From the NCBI GenBank assembly GCA_022393335.1, contig JAJEKB010021277.1:1565667-1629666 (forward strand): 64,000 bases of DNA. Direction: 5' to 3'. Below are positions 23,200 to 35,700 of the stretch, one piece after another. Each line of letters begins with the position of its first letter. Positions within the stretch are counted from its first letter, which is position 1. Both the position numbers and the translations under genes were made by a program. The DNA is from Macrotrachela quadricornifera (Eukaryota; Rotifera; Eurotatoria; Philodinida; Philodinidae). The notes under the pieces were generated by a model that saw only the letters and a program-made list of their open reading frames with translations, had not been told where the DNA came from and made no database searches.

Positions 23200-23297
23200 G
23201 TTGGATTGTTTCAATTATAGATGATAAATTAATTAAAGTAGAAACTATCAGCATAAAATTTTCTCTTAAAGATGAAAAAGAAAAAGATGATATTTAC

Positions 23298-23656
23298 CAT
23301 GTGAGCTAGTAGTAGAAGTTGTTTCGACTATTGTTAAAACAGTAGTTGGCTCTGAAAAAGAAACCAATAGAATTATTTAGATAGCGATGCTAAATCGATT
23401 GAATTGTTTTCGAAAAATAAAAAGAAAATTTATTAATGTCGAGAAACATACTATATAATGGTAAAAACAGAGAAAATATGCCAATATTTGCTGGATGAAG
23501 ATATGGTACTAATAGGGAAAATTGACTAACCTTGTTCTTGTGAGGTAGTTGGAGTACTTGTTGGAAGATTTTCTGCTAGCATAGTTGTCGACAGATTAAT
23601 ATCAACATCAGTCTTTCCAATTGTCACTGATGTTGTTTGGGATGTTGTGGTTTCAT
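23298..23656 (-). CDS. Stalk exon pair of repeat copy C
   Basis: Exon 23656-23531 (126 bases) and exon 23351-23298 (54 bases) are phase 1-1 with GT..AG borders. Relative to copies A and B the shorter exon has several replacements (for example TIVETTSTTSS), but Ser/Thr richness is retained. Confidence 0.65.
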
Positions 23657-26009
23657 CTGCAATATTTATTATTATTTAGAGCAATCAAAATCGAAATCTT
23701 TTCTTTTTTTTTCAGCTCAATTTTATCATAAGATTATGAACTTCAGCTACTTTTATCTCTGAGAACAAGTAGAATCAAAAGTATAGATAAGTTCAATGAT
23801 TTTCAAAAGAACATAATTATTTCCTTTTTACCGTCGACTGAACGGTGTATCATATGGAGAGAACTAAAATACATTTGCCTACCGGGATCAAAGAAACATG
23901 GTCTTAAATCTTGTATGTTTTGCTCACTGAGGCCTCGAAGACCACCATACTCAAGTGCCCGTAGGCCCTTATGAACTTCTATATTTTATAAAGTTTGACT
24001 AATGGTTTTGGGGGTCAAGGAATCGATTGGTATGATTAGTTGTCGTAAATTTTTTTTAAAATATGTTTTTGACCGCAAAGTGTTTTTTCGAAAGAACATG
24101 ACATTTTTTTTTCTTGTATTGAAGGAGAGACCATATGATACACTATAACCTTGTGATTTCACACATATGCTTGTTTCTAAAGTTTGTCTGTATTGTTTGT
24201 GCATGTAAACTAATCGAAAAACGGTTTTAGTTAGATTAATATCGAAAATTTATGATATTCGATTTAAAAACGCTACGAAGATTAATAGTAAGTCAATAAA
24301 CAAGTTGTAGATTGTTTTATTATTTTTCTTGAAAAGTTTAATCGGAGGTAATTGAATGTCGATAAGTCCAAACTAGTTTGATTTGGAATAATATGAACTG
24401 TCTCTGATAAAACTCTACGAAAGTTAAGTGACTATGGGGGAATACAAATCTGAGATTGGTTTTTCAATATTAGTAATTAGTAATTAATGATAAATTAATA
24501 GAGCATAGTTTCTTATGAAACAGGAGTGATTATTATCGAGCACAGAAAATATATATTCGAAATCAATAAAAATTTTTTTAATGTACTTCTTGTTATTTTA
24601 AACTTGACTTAAGGATAGTTGAAGATCGTGAATCCATATTTGAAATTGGTTCTAATATAAAAATTTTTCTTTGTTGATTACGACACGCCAGATCTTAAGA
24701 TAAGATTTATACAGAAACATGTAGAAATACGAACTAACTACTTGAAGTCTTGTTTTTGAGTCTTTCTACACTACAATGTACTGTATTCTATTTGTAGCAT
24801 TTTTTAAATGGTTCCCGTCTTTTTTAGCTTCTTCTTATTGAGCATATTAATAAATGTCGAGTCATTTTTCGAGTGGAACACAAATAAGATACATCTATTT
24901 GGTTTGTTTAATTTAAAGGTTCTATCGTAAGTTCAATAAATGAGAGTTAAGATACATTGAGAAAACATTGAATGATTCGATTCTTGAGACAAAATAATTC
25001 TTTATTAGACATTTAAGATAACCAGGGCCTATTCGGTAAAAGATTTGTGAATGCTAACATAATGTTATTTGCTTATTAACATTCTGAAATTCTATTCGCT
25101 TAATTCTGAAGATCGTAACGAACATATTGTATCAGAAATTGTAATGAAAAGTTGGTGCGAAATGTCTTATTTTCATTTCCTTGACTGAATGGAGGCTTAT
25201 ATAGAAAAAAGCAATTTTGTTTGTGTTTTCTCCGAGCGAAAGGTCAGAGTAAAGTAAGTTAGCTGAAATCAAGAAAAACGTTACGATTCGTGTTGGCTTT
25301 TCATGATGAACTCCGATTGAAGTAGACCATCACGATCTCTGGACGCAAAAAAAAAGATAGAATTTCGGAATGCTTTTTATAATGGTAGAACCCGATAGAA
25401 TAAAAGAAAACAGAGGATATTTGGAATGAATCCTGGTAACAGGCTATAAGTGGTTGAACAGAGAAATCTTGACCGGAGATCGGAACGAAAATGCTCGGAA
25501 GTTCGTAATGAAAGGCACAGGATGTTTAAGATGAATAAGAAAAGAAATTCAAAAGAATTTAAAGTTTACTGATTTTTCAGAGAATACGAAGTAGCATGCT
25601 TATCTTACAATCATTCTTATGTATAAAAACAGAAACAAAAGTTTTAATATCCATCTCGATCACTTAGTAAATTCTTTTTCAAATGCTTTATTAAGATCTT
25701 TCTATTCTTTTAGTTTTTTTTGTAAACAGTACTCCTAGCATATATATGCAACATGTGACTCTTTTCATTAAGATCTCTGACTCGATATCTTATATAGCAA
25801 GCAGCATTCTATTCCGAACATCCAGAAAAATCACATCGATTTCTTTACTTTTCTATTACGATCTCCTGTGCACAGTTGTTTACAAACTACTGTCATCAAT
25901 CTATGAGAAGAAAAACTCAATGCCAAACGAGCGGACATATGTCTGGAGTTCGGATTGAGACAAGAAGAAATGTAGTCCACCCAAATCAAGAATAACTATA
26001 ATTGGTTAA

Positions 26010-26019
26010 NNNNNNNNNN
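26010..26019. other. Assembly gap (10 Ns) with overlapping flanks
   Basis: The 47 bases before the gap (25963-26009) and the 47 bases after it (26020-26066) are identical. This indicates that two contig ends overlap and were scaffolded rather than merged, or that repeat copies were collapsed. Confidence 0.95.
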
Positions 26020-26066
26020 AGAAGAAATGTAGTCCACCCAAATCAAGAATAACTATAATTGGTTAA

Positions 26067-28830
26067 TTCTAGTAAATAACACATAAGTCTCATTAAAACT
26101 AGTTATGGCTAGTTAAGGGTAGCTAGAGGTAGTTGGAAATAGGTACACCTCGCCATGATAGAAACTCAGTCATTTAGGTCTTCTTGATGTCGAACTTTTA
26201 AAAAATGAGATATTTTCGGGCTGAAAGTTCGACCAATCAAGTGTTTCATAGTAGTTCAGATAGATAAAGGTCTTAAACTAATGTGTCCAAAATAATTACA
26301 AAATAGGATATTGACAAACAATAGTAAACGATGGGTTCTTTAAGGAATATTGCATAAATGAGATGGTAAAATATAAAAATGAGATCACCAGACATTTTTC
26401 TTATTTCGTCGACTGAGGGAAAGATCATATGAAATATAATGAATTTGTGCTCTTACATGTATATTTGCATGCGTTGTTTTCAATATCCAGTCTTCAACTT
26501 ATCAAGTATTTTGCTCTGATGCTTTTGTATTTGGCAGGGGAATCGACTAGTCACTCGTTTGTGAAGATCTGTAGATAATCTACCAGATATTTCGAAAAAA
26601 TTTCAGCGAGATTCTAATATTTAGAAATTGCAATATAATGCTAATTTTTTAGAAAGATAACGAAATTGAAATTACGATGGATAGCTGCCAACGAAACTTG
26701 AACTTCCCTATGATCAACGAGAATTATTTTCTTGTAAATCAGAGAATTTTCTCTCGAAAGCTAAAGATCAGTTTGATATAGCGGTATATAAATAACTTTT
26801 CAGCACAGTTCTTAATATATTAAATGTGGAACTTTTACATTTTTTTCAGCTCATTATAGCAATACGATATGTCTTAATTGAAGAATGCTGGAACATTTGT
26901 AATTCTTTTCTAATAGCATTCAATTGTCGCACAAACGTTGTGCCTTCTATCCTTGCATTTCGAATAGTAGTTTAATTTGCTTTAGTTGTTGTGGCATATT
27001 CTATTTATTTCTTACTGATTGACAAACTAATCATTTTCTAATTTTTTTTCCGGATATATCATCATTGCTTTCCTTTTCATTACTTATTTAACTACTAGCT
27101 TAATGTGCCTTGCAAACTCATTTGATAAATCTACAATAGACTTTTACCAATTTAACATACCTTCAGACATATACAGAAACACTTGTCTAGAAAATTTGAT
27201 CATGATAATCATCCATGAATAAATTAAATCCACACTGAAGAATTATCTACATATCACTTCGCAACTTTTAGATCATCTCATATTTATGTATAAATTATTA
27301 TTTTTTGACAGTATCCAAATCTATTCATAAGCAGAAGACTTACTAACAAACGTAGATGATCTATTGCTCATGAAATATTTCGCAAACGAGCATAAACTTA
27401 ATAAATTGAGATGATTCTACATGCATGATGGACAGTAATTGATATAAATTCAACATAAACATAGTTTTAAAAACAATACTAGTCGAATACTACAGAAATA
27501 TCCTAATCAGTTCGTCTGAAGGCACTTTACCACAAAGAGTACGTAAAATGTGCTTAGTTTTTGCTTTTCGCTTGTGAAGAGTTTTATTTTAAACCTCATA
27601 ACCGTTTGTACGCAGTCAGGCATAAATTTTTTAGATTGTGAGCAACACTGAACTATTAGCTGCTGAAGCAGACATTCAAAACAAGAAAGATGTTTTCACA
27701 AACTTTTAACGGCCTTACACGATTTATGGAAACTGAGAATGTGCTTCCATCGGAAAAAAAGGAACATATTTGGAAGGTTTGGTGCACAAACAATACAAAA
27801 CTAAATCTCTATCGTCACATGTGTTTTCTTCAGCATATTTATTTCTGTATTTTTTTCTTTGGTTTAGTTTTTTGCTTCTCTTTTTGTTTGCGTTTAGTTT
27901 GAAAATAAGATAAAATGAGGGTATTCATCAGTCGTAAGTGATGCTTTGTAAACACGGTGACAGGCAATCCATCATTCATTTACAAGGTTAATATGAACTT
28001 CTCTTGCGTAAACTTTGAACCAAGTCTAGGATATTTTTGGAAAGAAGTATGCTAACTGTAGCCTAAGCGACTAAAATGTCAGGAGTTTATTAATGTTCCA
28101 TAAAAATCTAAAAATGTTATCTATGATATGATAAATGCGGATGCTTGATATATTTCGAATTTGAAATTCATAGTGTTGTTTTTGAAAATCATAAAATGTG
28201 AAGACTTTGTTCCGATTCAGATGACTATAGTATTACATTTATCGACGAATTATGTGATAATGATTCTCAAAATAGATAGAATGGCTTTGGACGAGGGTTC
28301 AACGAGTTATCCTTGACGAGTAGTACTTGTAAATTATATACGGTAACTGGGAAAACTATGAAATCCATTTTGTATCTACTTCTCTAAAAACTATCTGATA
28401 AAATTTTGAATTAACGGAAAAAAAATTGTGAATATGTTTCATGTTCGATTATAAATTTGTTGAAGTTATTTCGAAAGATAAACTTTATCAGAAATGATAA
28501 GAACATTAGAAAAAATTAACATTTTTAACTTCGAAATTGAGACAATGATGCTCATAAACTTTGGCAAATATTGATTGTACAAATAAAGTTAAAAAATAAA
28601 TTCGATTCGCAAGAAGATGGACAAATCTTCGCCCAAAAATTTTAAACAACGCATCTAGACCTCTCACATTTACGTTACTGCTGACTAGAAAGACTTCACT
28701 ATTTATATTCAAGTGAATGTATTCTTAAAAGTTTGTTTTTGTCATTAACCCTTTTTATCTGGTTTTGACAATGATCTTCAGAGTAAATCTAAATAAACGT
28801 AAGAAATATTAACAATTGTAGCAAATTTAC
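26067..28830. other. Spacer between stalk array and NHL exon 8, no exon recognised
   Basis: AT-rich sequence with no supportable gene. If the NHL array and the EGF exons form one gene, this is intron. The part from about 28470 to 28780 resembles 38820-39080 and 29940-30150, the spacers that follow other NHL exons, and so belongs to the NHL duplication unit. The open frame at 27690-27902 (+) has no recognisable content. Confidence 0.5.
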
Positions 28831-29724
28831 CCGCACTTTGGTTTACTAAATTAAATTTTTGGATTCGATTATTATTCGTGTCAGTGACAAAGATGTTTCC
28901 ATAACTATCAAAAGCCATGCTGAAAGGAGATGATAATTGATTGAATTCTGAACCTGATGAACCAGTACATCCAATTACACATCGAAAACCATTTCTTGAA
29001 GATCCAACAATCCTGTGATTGAGAGAATCCACAATAAATAGGTAGTTATCAGCATCTAAGGCGATTCCAGTTGGTCGATTCAGTGTGATTGTGACATTCA
29101 ATGATCCATTTCCTGCAACTGTGATTCCGGTTGATCGACCCAATCGAAACAGTTGGATTCGATTATTCGAATAATCTGCCACGTATAGATCAAAGTTAAC
29201 ATCGACAAATATCCCTCGGGGATTAGAAAGAAGATTTGAAGAAGAACCAGAAGTACCGTTACCAGCTACAGTCGTCGTTGTGTTCACCTGATCATTTAGC
29301 CATCGTTTCACAACTTGATGATAGTTACCCATTGAACAGTATAAAGTGTTGCTAACATCCACAAACAGACCATAGCATGATGAAGAAACTTGCATCAAGA
29401 TGCTTGTAGTATTTGTATTCAATGTCCATTTTTGAATTCGATATAGTGGGATATAGTAAGAAGAAAAAAATATATCTCCATTCATTGTAGAAAAGATGGA
29501 ATATGCAGATGATCCGTTGCTGGAAATTATTATTGTCGAATTAATACTATCGTTCATCAAAGCATGAATTTGACCAGTGTGAAAAGTAGCAACATAGACA
29601 GTATTATTCCTATTAACAAAAATGCCATAAGGAATTATTCCAATTGTAGTTTTTGCTGCCACTGTCAGTGCATTTGGATTCCAAGTTGCATATGCGCTCA
29701 ATTTTGGTTGATTATATGAAGGAA
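28831..29724 (-). CDS. NHL propeller exon N8
   Basis: 894 bases, 298 codons, phase 1-1, donor GTAAAT. It opens with PSYNQPKL. Six NHL-type blades follow, marked by PYGIFVNRNNTVYVA, YSIFSTMNGDIFF, YGLFVDVSNTLYCS, RGIFVDVNFDLYVAD, TGIALDADNYLFIVD and SMAFDSYGNIFVTD. The conserved FRCVIGC pair lies between blades 5 and 6. Blade 2 carries YIPLYRIQKW, shared only with N5. Near-identity with N5 over long stretches indicates recent duplication or gene conversion. Confidence 0.85.
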
Positions 29725-32700
29725 CTAAAATGGAATAAAGCAATACCAATCAATAGACTCGTAGAAATTGCCATGGCTATATTTTTTTATGATACAACGT
29801 AGTGACTTATAGTTTTATATACAATACTTGAAAAAACTAATAAATCCATTTTGTACCTGCTTTTTTGAAAAACATTTCGTAAAATTTTGAATTAATAGGA
29901 AAAAAATATTTGTGAATATCTTACATGTTCGATTATTAATTGGTTTACGTTATGCAGAAAGATTAACTTCATTAGAAACGATAAAAACATTAGAAAAAAT
30001 TAATCTTTTCAACTTCGAAACTGACACAATGATGCTCATAAATCATCATCATTTACATTCGAATACACATATCCTCGAAATTTTTTTTGTAATTAACCCT
30101 TTTGATTCCATTCTCAAAGTTAATTTCATAGAAAAATTGTAGAAGCATAAGACATGTTAACAATTGGTGCACACTTACTTAAACTTTGGTTTACTAAAAT
30201 AAATTTTTGGATTCGATTATTATTCGTATCAGCGACGAAGATATTCCCATAACTATCAAAAGTCATACTGATGGGAGATGATAATTGATTTGATGCTGAA
30301 CCTGCCGTAGCAGTACATCCAGCTACACATCGAAAGCCATTTTTTGAAGAACCAATGATCCGTTGATTAAGAGAATCCACAATAAATAAATATTTATCAG
30401 CATCTAATGCAATTCCAGTTGGTCGATTGAGCGTGATTGTGACATTCAATGATCCATTTCCTGCAACTGTAATTCCAGTTGATTGTCCTGCTCGAAAAAG
30501 TTGAATTCGGTTGTTCTCAGAGTCTGCTATATACAAATCTAAATTGATATCGACATAAATTCCATAAGGATAACTAAGCATATGTGAAGATGATCCTGGA
30601 CAGCCTGTACCAGCAACAGTTGTTAAGACATTCGCAATATCATTCAACGATTTGGCAACAACTTGGTGAAAATCACGAATAGAACAGTATAACATATCAT
30701 TGATACCAACAGCCAGTCCATAACATTTGTGACCGACACGCATGGCAACAACGCTGGCGTTTATATTCAATGTGTATTTCAGGACTCGGCCATTTATGAT
30801 ACCATTATCAACATAAATGTCACCGTTAGTTGCAACAAAAATGGAATAGACAGCTAACCCGATAGTGGTAACTGTTCGTGTTGAATTAATATTACCACTA
30901 GGCCAAATATGAATTTGACCCGTTTGTTGATTAGGCACATAGACAGTGTCATTTGTATTAACAAAGATGCTGTAAGGTTGTGAGCCAATTATAGTGCTTA
31001 TTGCGAACGTGATTGCATTGGCACTCCAACTTGCATATGCATTCAGTTTTGGTTGATTGTTTGAAAGACCTAAAAAGGTTTCTACGTTTGTGGAAATTGT
31101 TACATAAAATCAAAGATAGTAGAGTTATGAATGAGTTGATACTTACAATAGGAAAGACTGAATGAGAATTGAAAACATTTTTGCCTTGATGCTTCTGCTT
31201 GGAATTTTCCAAAAGACATTTTATGCAAGGCATCCTCTCAGAATAAATGTTTTTAATCGAATTTCAATTAAATTTCACAAAATGTTAATCTTGACTACAA
31301 CAGATTATGATCGAAAGGTCTTCTGAAATCTTTGGAACATGTACAAGTTGTAAAGAATTCACTGATCAAAAAATACTGTCTATGTGATTGAGGTTTCAAA
31401 ATAAGAACACAAGATATGAAAGTATGAGTGATTTTTTAGCTGTAGAATATGGTTAGGATCAGATTATACTTAGATCTGACCAAAAGTTCTCAGAGCGTTA
31501 AATAAAAATATAAAGACAAGAAGATATTTTTAATTTTATTTTATCAAATGTTGAGGATAGTTGCCATTATTAGTTATGCCAAATTCTATCCTTTCTAACA
31601 ATTTGTTAAAAGTTTTTTTAAAGTCTTTTTCGAAAAAATGTTTCGGTACCTTAGATACTGCATGTACTAGTCATATTTCATTTATTTAATCAGTTAACCC
31701 TTTTACGGCGATTCAGTTTTTCGAGAAGAATAGCTTCAACATACTACTTATCATGCGTGTCCACGCTCCGTAAATGTGCTCATTGATACTTTCGGTATAT
31801 GCAGCTATTTGTTTTTCGCTTTGTTGGTTGTATCATCGCATAGAAGATCTTCAATCACGTCGAACTAAATAGTTGCTCAAGTTTCTTTTGTCTCTGTTAC
31901 ATATATTAGAGTAGGAACGAAATAAAGAAACAAAATTTCAAGTTTTTTTCTTTTACATTCTTTTCGTTACATTATCTTTGACTCTATTAGATGCTGTTAT
32001 GATCTCTTTCTCGTCCTCTTTCACTACCGTCGCTGTTATATGACTTCATCATACATAGGTGCATACTCTATTTTTCATTATTAATCTGCTTTGATTGTAG
32101 GAATTTTTTTTGTCTTGATTGTTTTAACTAGAAGCATCACGCTATGTAATAAATGATTTTAAAAATAGCGAAGGCAGAGCAGATAAAATCTTACGTGTAC
32201 TCTTCTGTCTAAGAATATAAGAAAGAGAAGTGTTTTTCTATTAAGTTTCTTGTTACAATATAGTGGGGTCCACCCGTGGACCTCATCGCCGTGAAAGGGT
32301 TAAGTTACATTCGGTTGGATTAGTTAGTCAAAGATTACATAGTATCAGGCCTGATGAATGTAGTGGATATGACATTATATTGATGTTTTTTTTCTGTCAT
32401 ACGATGAGCAACATTGGATGAGTATAAAGTCAACAATAATCGTCAAGCAATTTTGGACATTTTGACCTAGACGTCATTGTTTGTTTCCATATTTCATTAA
32501 CAAAAAGCTTCGGACAATTTTCATTATAATATATATGACCTACAGCCTTGCGTTTATCAACACTATCTATAAAAACAGGACTAATTGATTCAAGGAATAT
32601 GTCAAACAAAGTTTTGATTACAATCTGTCTTCCGAAACAATAGTCTTTGAGGATTCATCTTCAATCAGTCAGCTAGCATGAGATGACTTATGACTAAACT

Positions 32701-35700
32701 GTATAAAGTAAATTTATATTCCATCATTAATAATGTTAAAGCGCAAGTAACATGATTCAACAAAATTTCGCTAAATTTAAAAAAAAAAATATATGATTAG
32801 CTCATGCAGTATCCCAGGTACTGAAACATTTTTTCGAAAAGGACTTTTAACAAATTTTTAGAAGGGATCAAACTTGGTATAACTAATAATGGCAACTATC
32901 CTCGACACTTGATAATTTAAAAGTAAAAATATCTCCTTATTTTTATATTTTTATTTAATGCTCTGAGAACTTTTGGTCAGCCCTAAGTAATAGAGCTCGA
33001 TTTTTGGAAATTCCCTTTGTTTATTTTGAGGGAACTTTTTTCAAAAAATTTTTCAAGTTTGAGGTGGAAAAAATGAATTTGCAATAAATCGGGATGTATT
33101 AGAGTCTGGTTCTGAGTGTACAATGTGGTTTATAAACTGGCCTGCCTTGCAGAGTCCGTGGTTTTGTTTTGAAAATATTGACTGCCTAAAGGACATTTAT
33201 GACTAATGAATTGACTAACTCATGAGTATCTCAGAGCTCAGTCTCAAAAGAGATACTTTTTTTCTATATATATTGATTTGAAAATGTTTTACAGACAACA
33301 AAATTTCTGAGTTAAAGTAGCTAGCACAATTTAAACTTTTTCAGCACTACTTAGTCGGTGGTAATGGCTATTTAAAGACTTGCTTGCCATTTTCTTCATC
33401 GATATCAGTAGTTATTTAATCTATTCGTATATTTTCTTGGCGATGACTTTAAGTAGTTAGCACTATTTAATGCATTTACCAGGAGGCAGATAAAAAAAAT
33501 GAATCAGTTTAAATAAGTTTAAATAATAAACCATTGTTCAACTGTGTTTCATTTATTAATCAAACAAATCCATATCGTCAATTTATTATTTACGTATATA
33601 TATTCAAAATGCTGATGACTACTATTTCTTACTCATTTAGAGGTAACAACTCCAATTTGAGCAAGGGCTAAAAAAAATAAAATTTTAAATAATCATCCAT
33701 TTTAAAACTATATTTTATTTATTAAACAAAGAAAATCTATTTTACTAATATATATATATTGGCTCGCTATAGATCCGAATTTTCTACAATATGTAAAAAT
33801 AGAGTTCCGCATTGAAATTACTGACTATTAAAAAGCATTCATATCTATTAGCAGTGTATTAATATTACTAGTTAAAAACTCATCATTATGAATGCTGAAT
33901 ATTTTAAAAACAATATTTTATTTTTATTATGAAATTTTGTTAAAGGATTCAGCTATTTAAATAATGTAATAGTTGTAAATATCGTTTGAATAGCTGAACT
34001 TTTACTTTTCTATAGCTACTTAAACAAAAAGTTACAGAAATATTGTAGAGGCGCCTTATTTTAAGAAGCTATATAATGTTTTAAATAGCTATGATATTTA
34101 ATTAAAAAATATCTCTTTCCAGAAGCTATTTCAATGATTACATTGTATAATAAGAATCAATTTCCATAGGATAGACGGATTTTCTGAACGGAAGTATTTC
34201 ATTTGAACATACTTTTAAAAGGACTCAGTGTTACATCGGATGTATTACCTCCGCTTATTGAAAAAACATTTGATGATGCTGTCACTAAAATTTAATAGTA
34301 ATATTATTTTAATATGAAGAAAAAAAGTAAAATTGTCTTACTATCATTCAGTGTTGATGTGATTGTTTCCTGCACTGTTGCTGTTGTTCCACCTAGAAGA
34401 AATTATTTATGAGCGAATGGAAAGTAATCAGGTAATCAAGAATTTTTTGTAGAAAACCCGAAAAGAGATAATGAAATTTCATAAATCTCCAATTTCAATG
34501 TAACTTTCATAAAATTTAGCATCATTTTTTATTAAAATAATCTTTCAAATATACTTCAGTTCTTATAGAGTTTCACATGCACGTTTCTTCTTTCATATTT
34601 TATATTGACTACACTCACTACATGATTTCGGCATCAAAACAAATTTCTGAATTCGATTATTATTGGTATCAGCGACGAAGATATTGCCATAACTATCAAA
34701 TGCCATACTGATAGGAGATGATAATTTATTGGGTGTTGAACCTACAGTGGCAGTACATCCAACTATACATCGAAAACCATTTGGCCCCATTCCAACCACC
34801 CTATGATTGCCAGAATCCACAATAAATAGATATTTATCAGCATCTAATACAATTCCTGTTGGTCGATTGAGAGTGATTGTGACATTCAATGATCCGTTTC
34901 CTGCAACTGTGATTCCAGTTGATTGTCCTACTCGAAATAGTTGAATTCGATCGTTGTAAGAATCGGCCACATACAAATCTAAATTGATATCGATATAAAT
35001 GCCATGAGGATTGTTAAGCATATTCAAAGATGATCCTGGACAACCTGTACCAGCAATAGCTGTTGAAACGTTCGAAATATCATTCAAGGATTTTGCAACA
35101 ACTTGATGAAAATCACGAATGGAACAGTATAACATATCATTTACACCAACAACAATTCCGTAACATTTGTGGTTAACATTCATTGTAACAATGCTGGCAT
35201 TCGTATTGAAAGTGTGTTTGACGATTCGACCGTTTATGATACCATTATCAATATAAATATCTTCATTAGTTGTAACAAAAATCGAAAAGATACCAAGTCC
35301 ACTGCTAAAAATGGTCTTTGTTGGATTCATGCTATCATCAAACCAAATATGAATTTGGCCGGTTTGTTGATTAGCCACATAGATGCTATTATTTGTATTA
35401 ACAAAAATACCATAAGGATATGTGCCAATTAAAGAACTTGTTGTCAATGTGAATGCATTGGCAATCCAAGTGGCATAGGCATCTAGTTTTGGCTGATTGT
35501 ATGAAGTTACATTAGATTGTTTTTTGATTGTTGAAAGGATGTCTGATGAGGTTTCCACTGAATCTAAAAATAATCGATCGATAATCGAGAAATATGAGAA
35601 AAAGGACGGCAAAATTCGATTACCATCATTCATCGTTGATGTCATTATTTCGTCGACTGTTGTTATATTTCCATCTATAAAGAAGTATTTTATTGAATGA

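Larger units (their letters stand above)
23019..26009. repeat. Tandem repeat copy C, running into the assembly gap
   Basis: Third copy of the 2.9-kb unit. It is more diverged than B toward its right half (24.5-26 kb) and ends at the run of Ns. It contains the stalk exon pair and the longer hAT-type MITE. True copy number cannot be read because of the gap. Confidence 0.8.

Noticed and set aside
18560..26009. CRISPR-like array
   Set aside because: The repeat units are 2.9 kb and contain exons; there are no short regularly spaced repeats with unique spacers.
27690..27902. Possible small membrane protein
   Set aside because: The Phe-rich end comes from a pyrimidine-rich tract; there is no supporting context or conservation.
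35169..35432. Plus-strand frames opposite NHL exons (also 45091-45309, 45468-45662, 45681-45869, 42899-43192)
   Set aside because: They overlap conserved minus-strand propeller exons and show no family resemblance.
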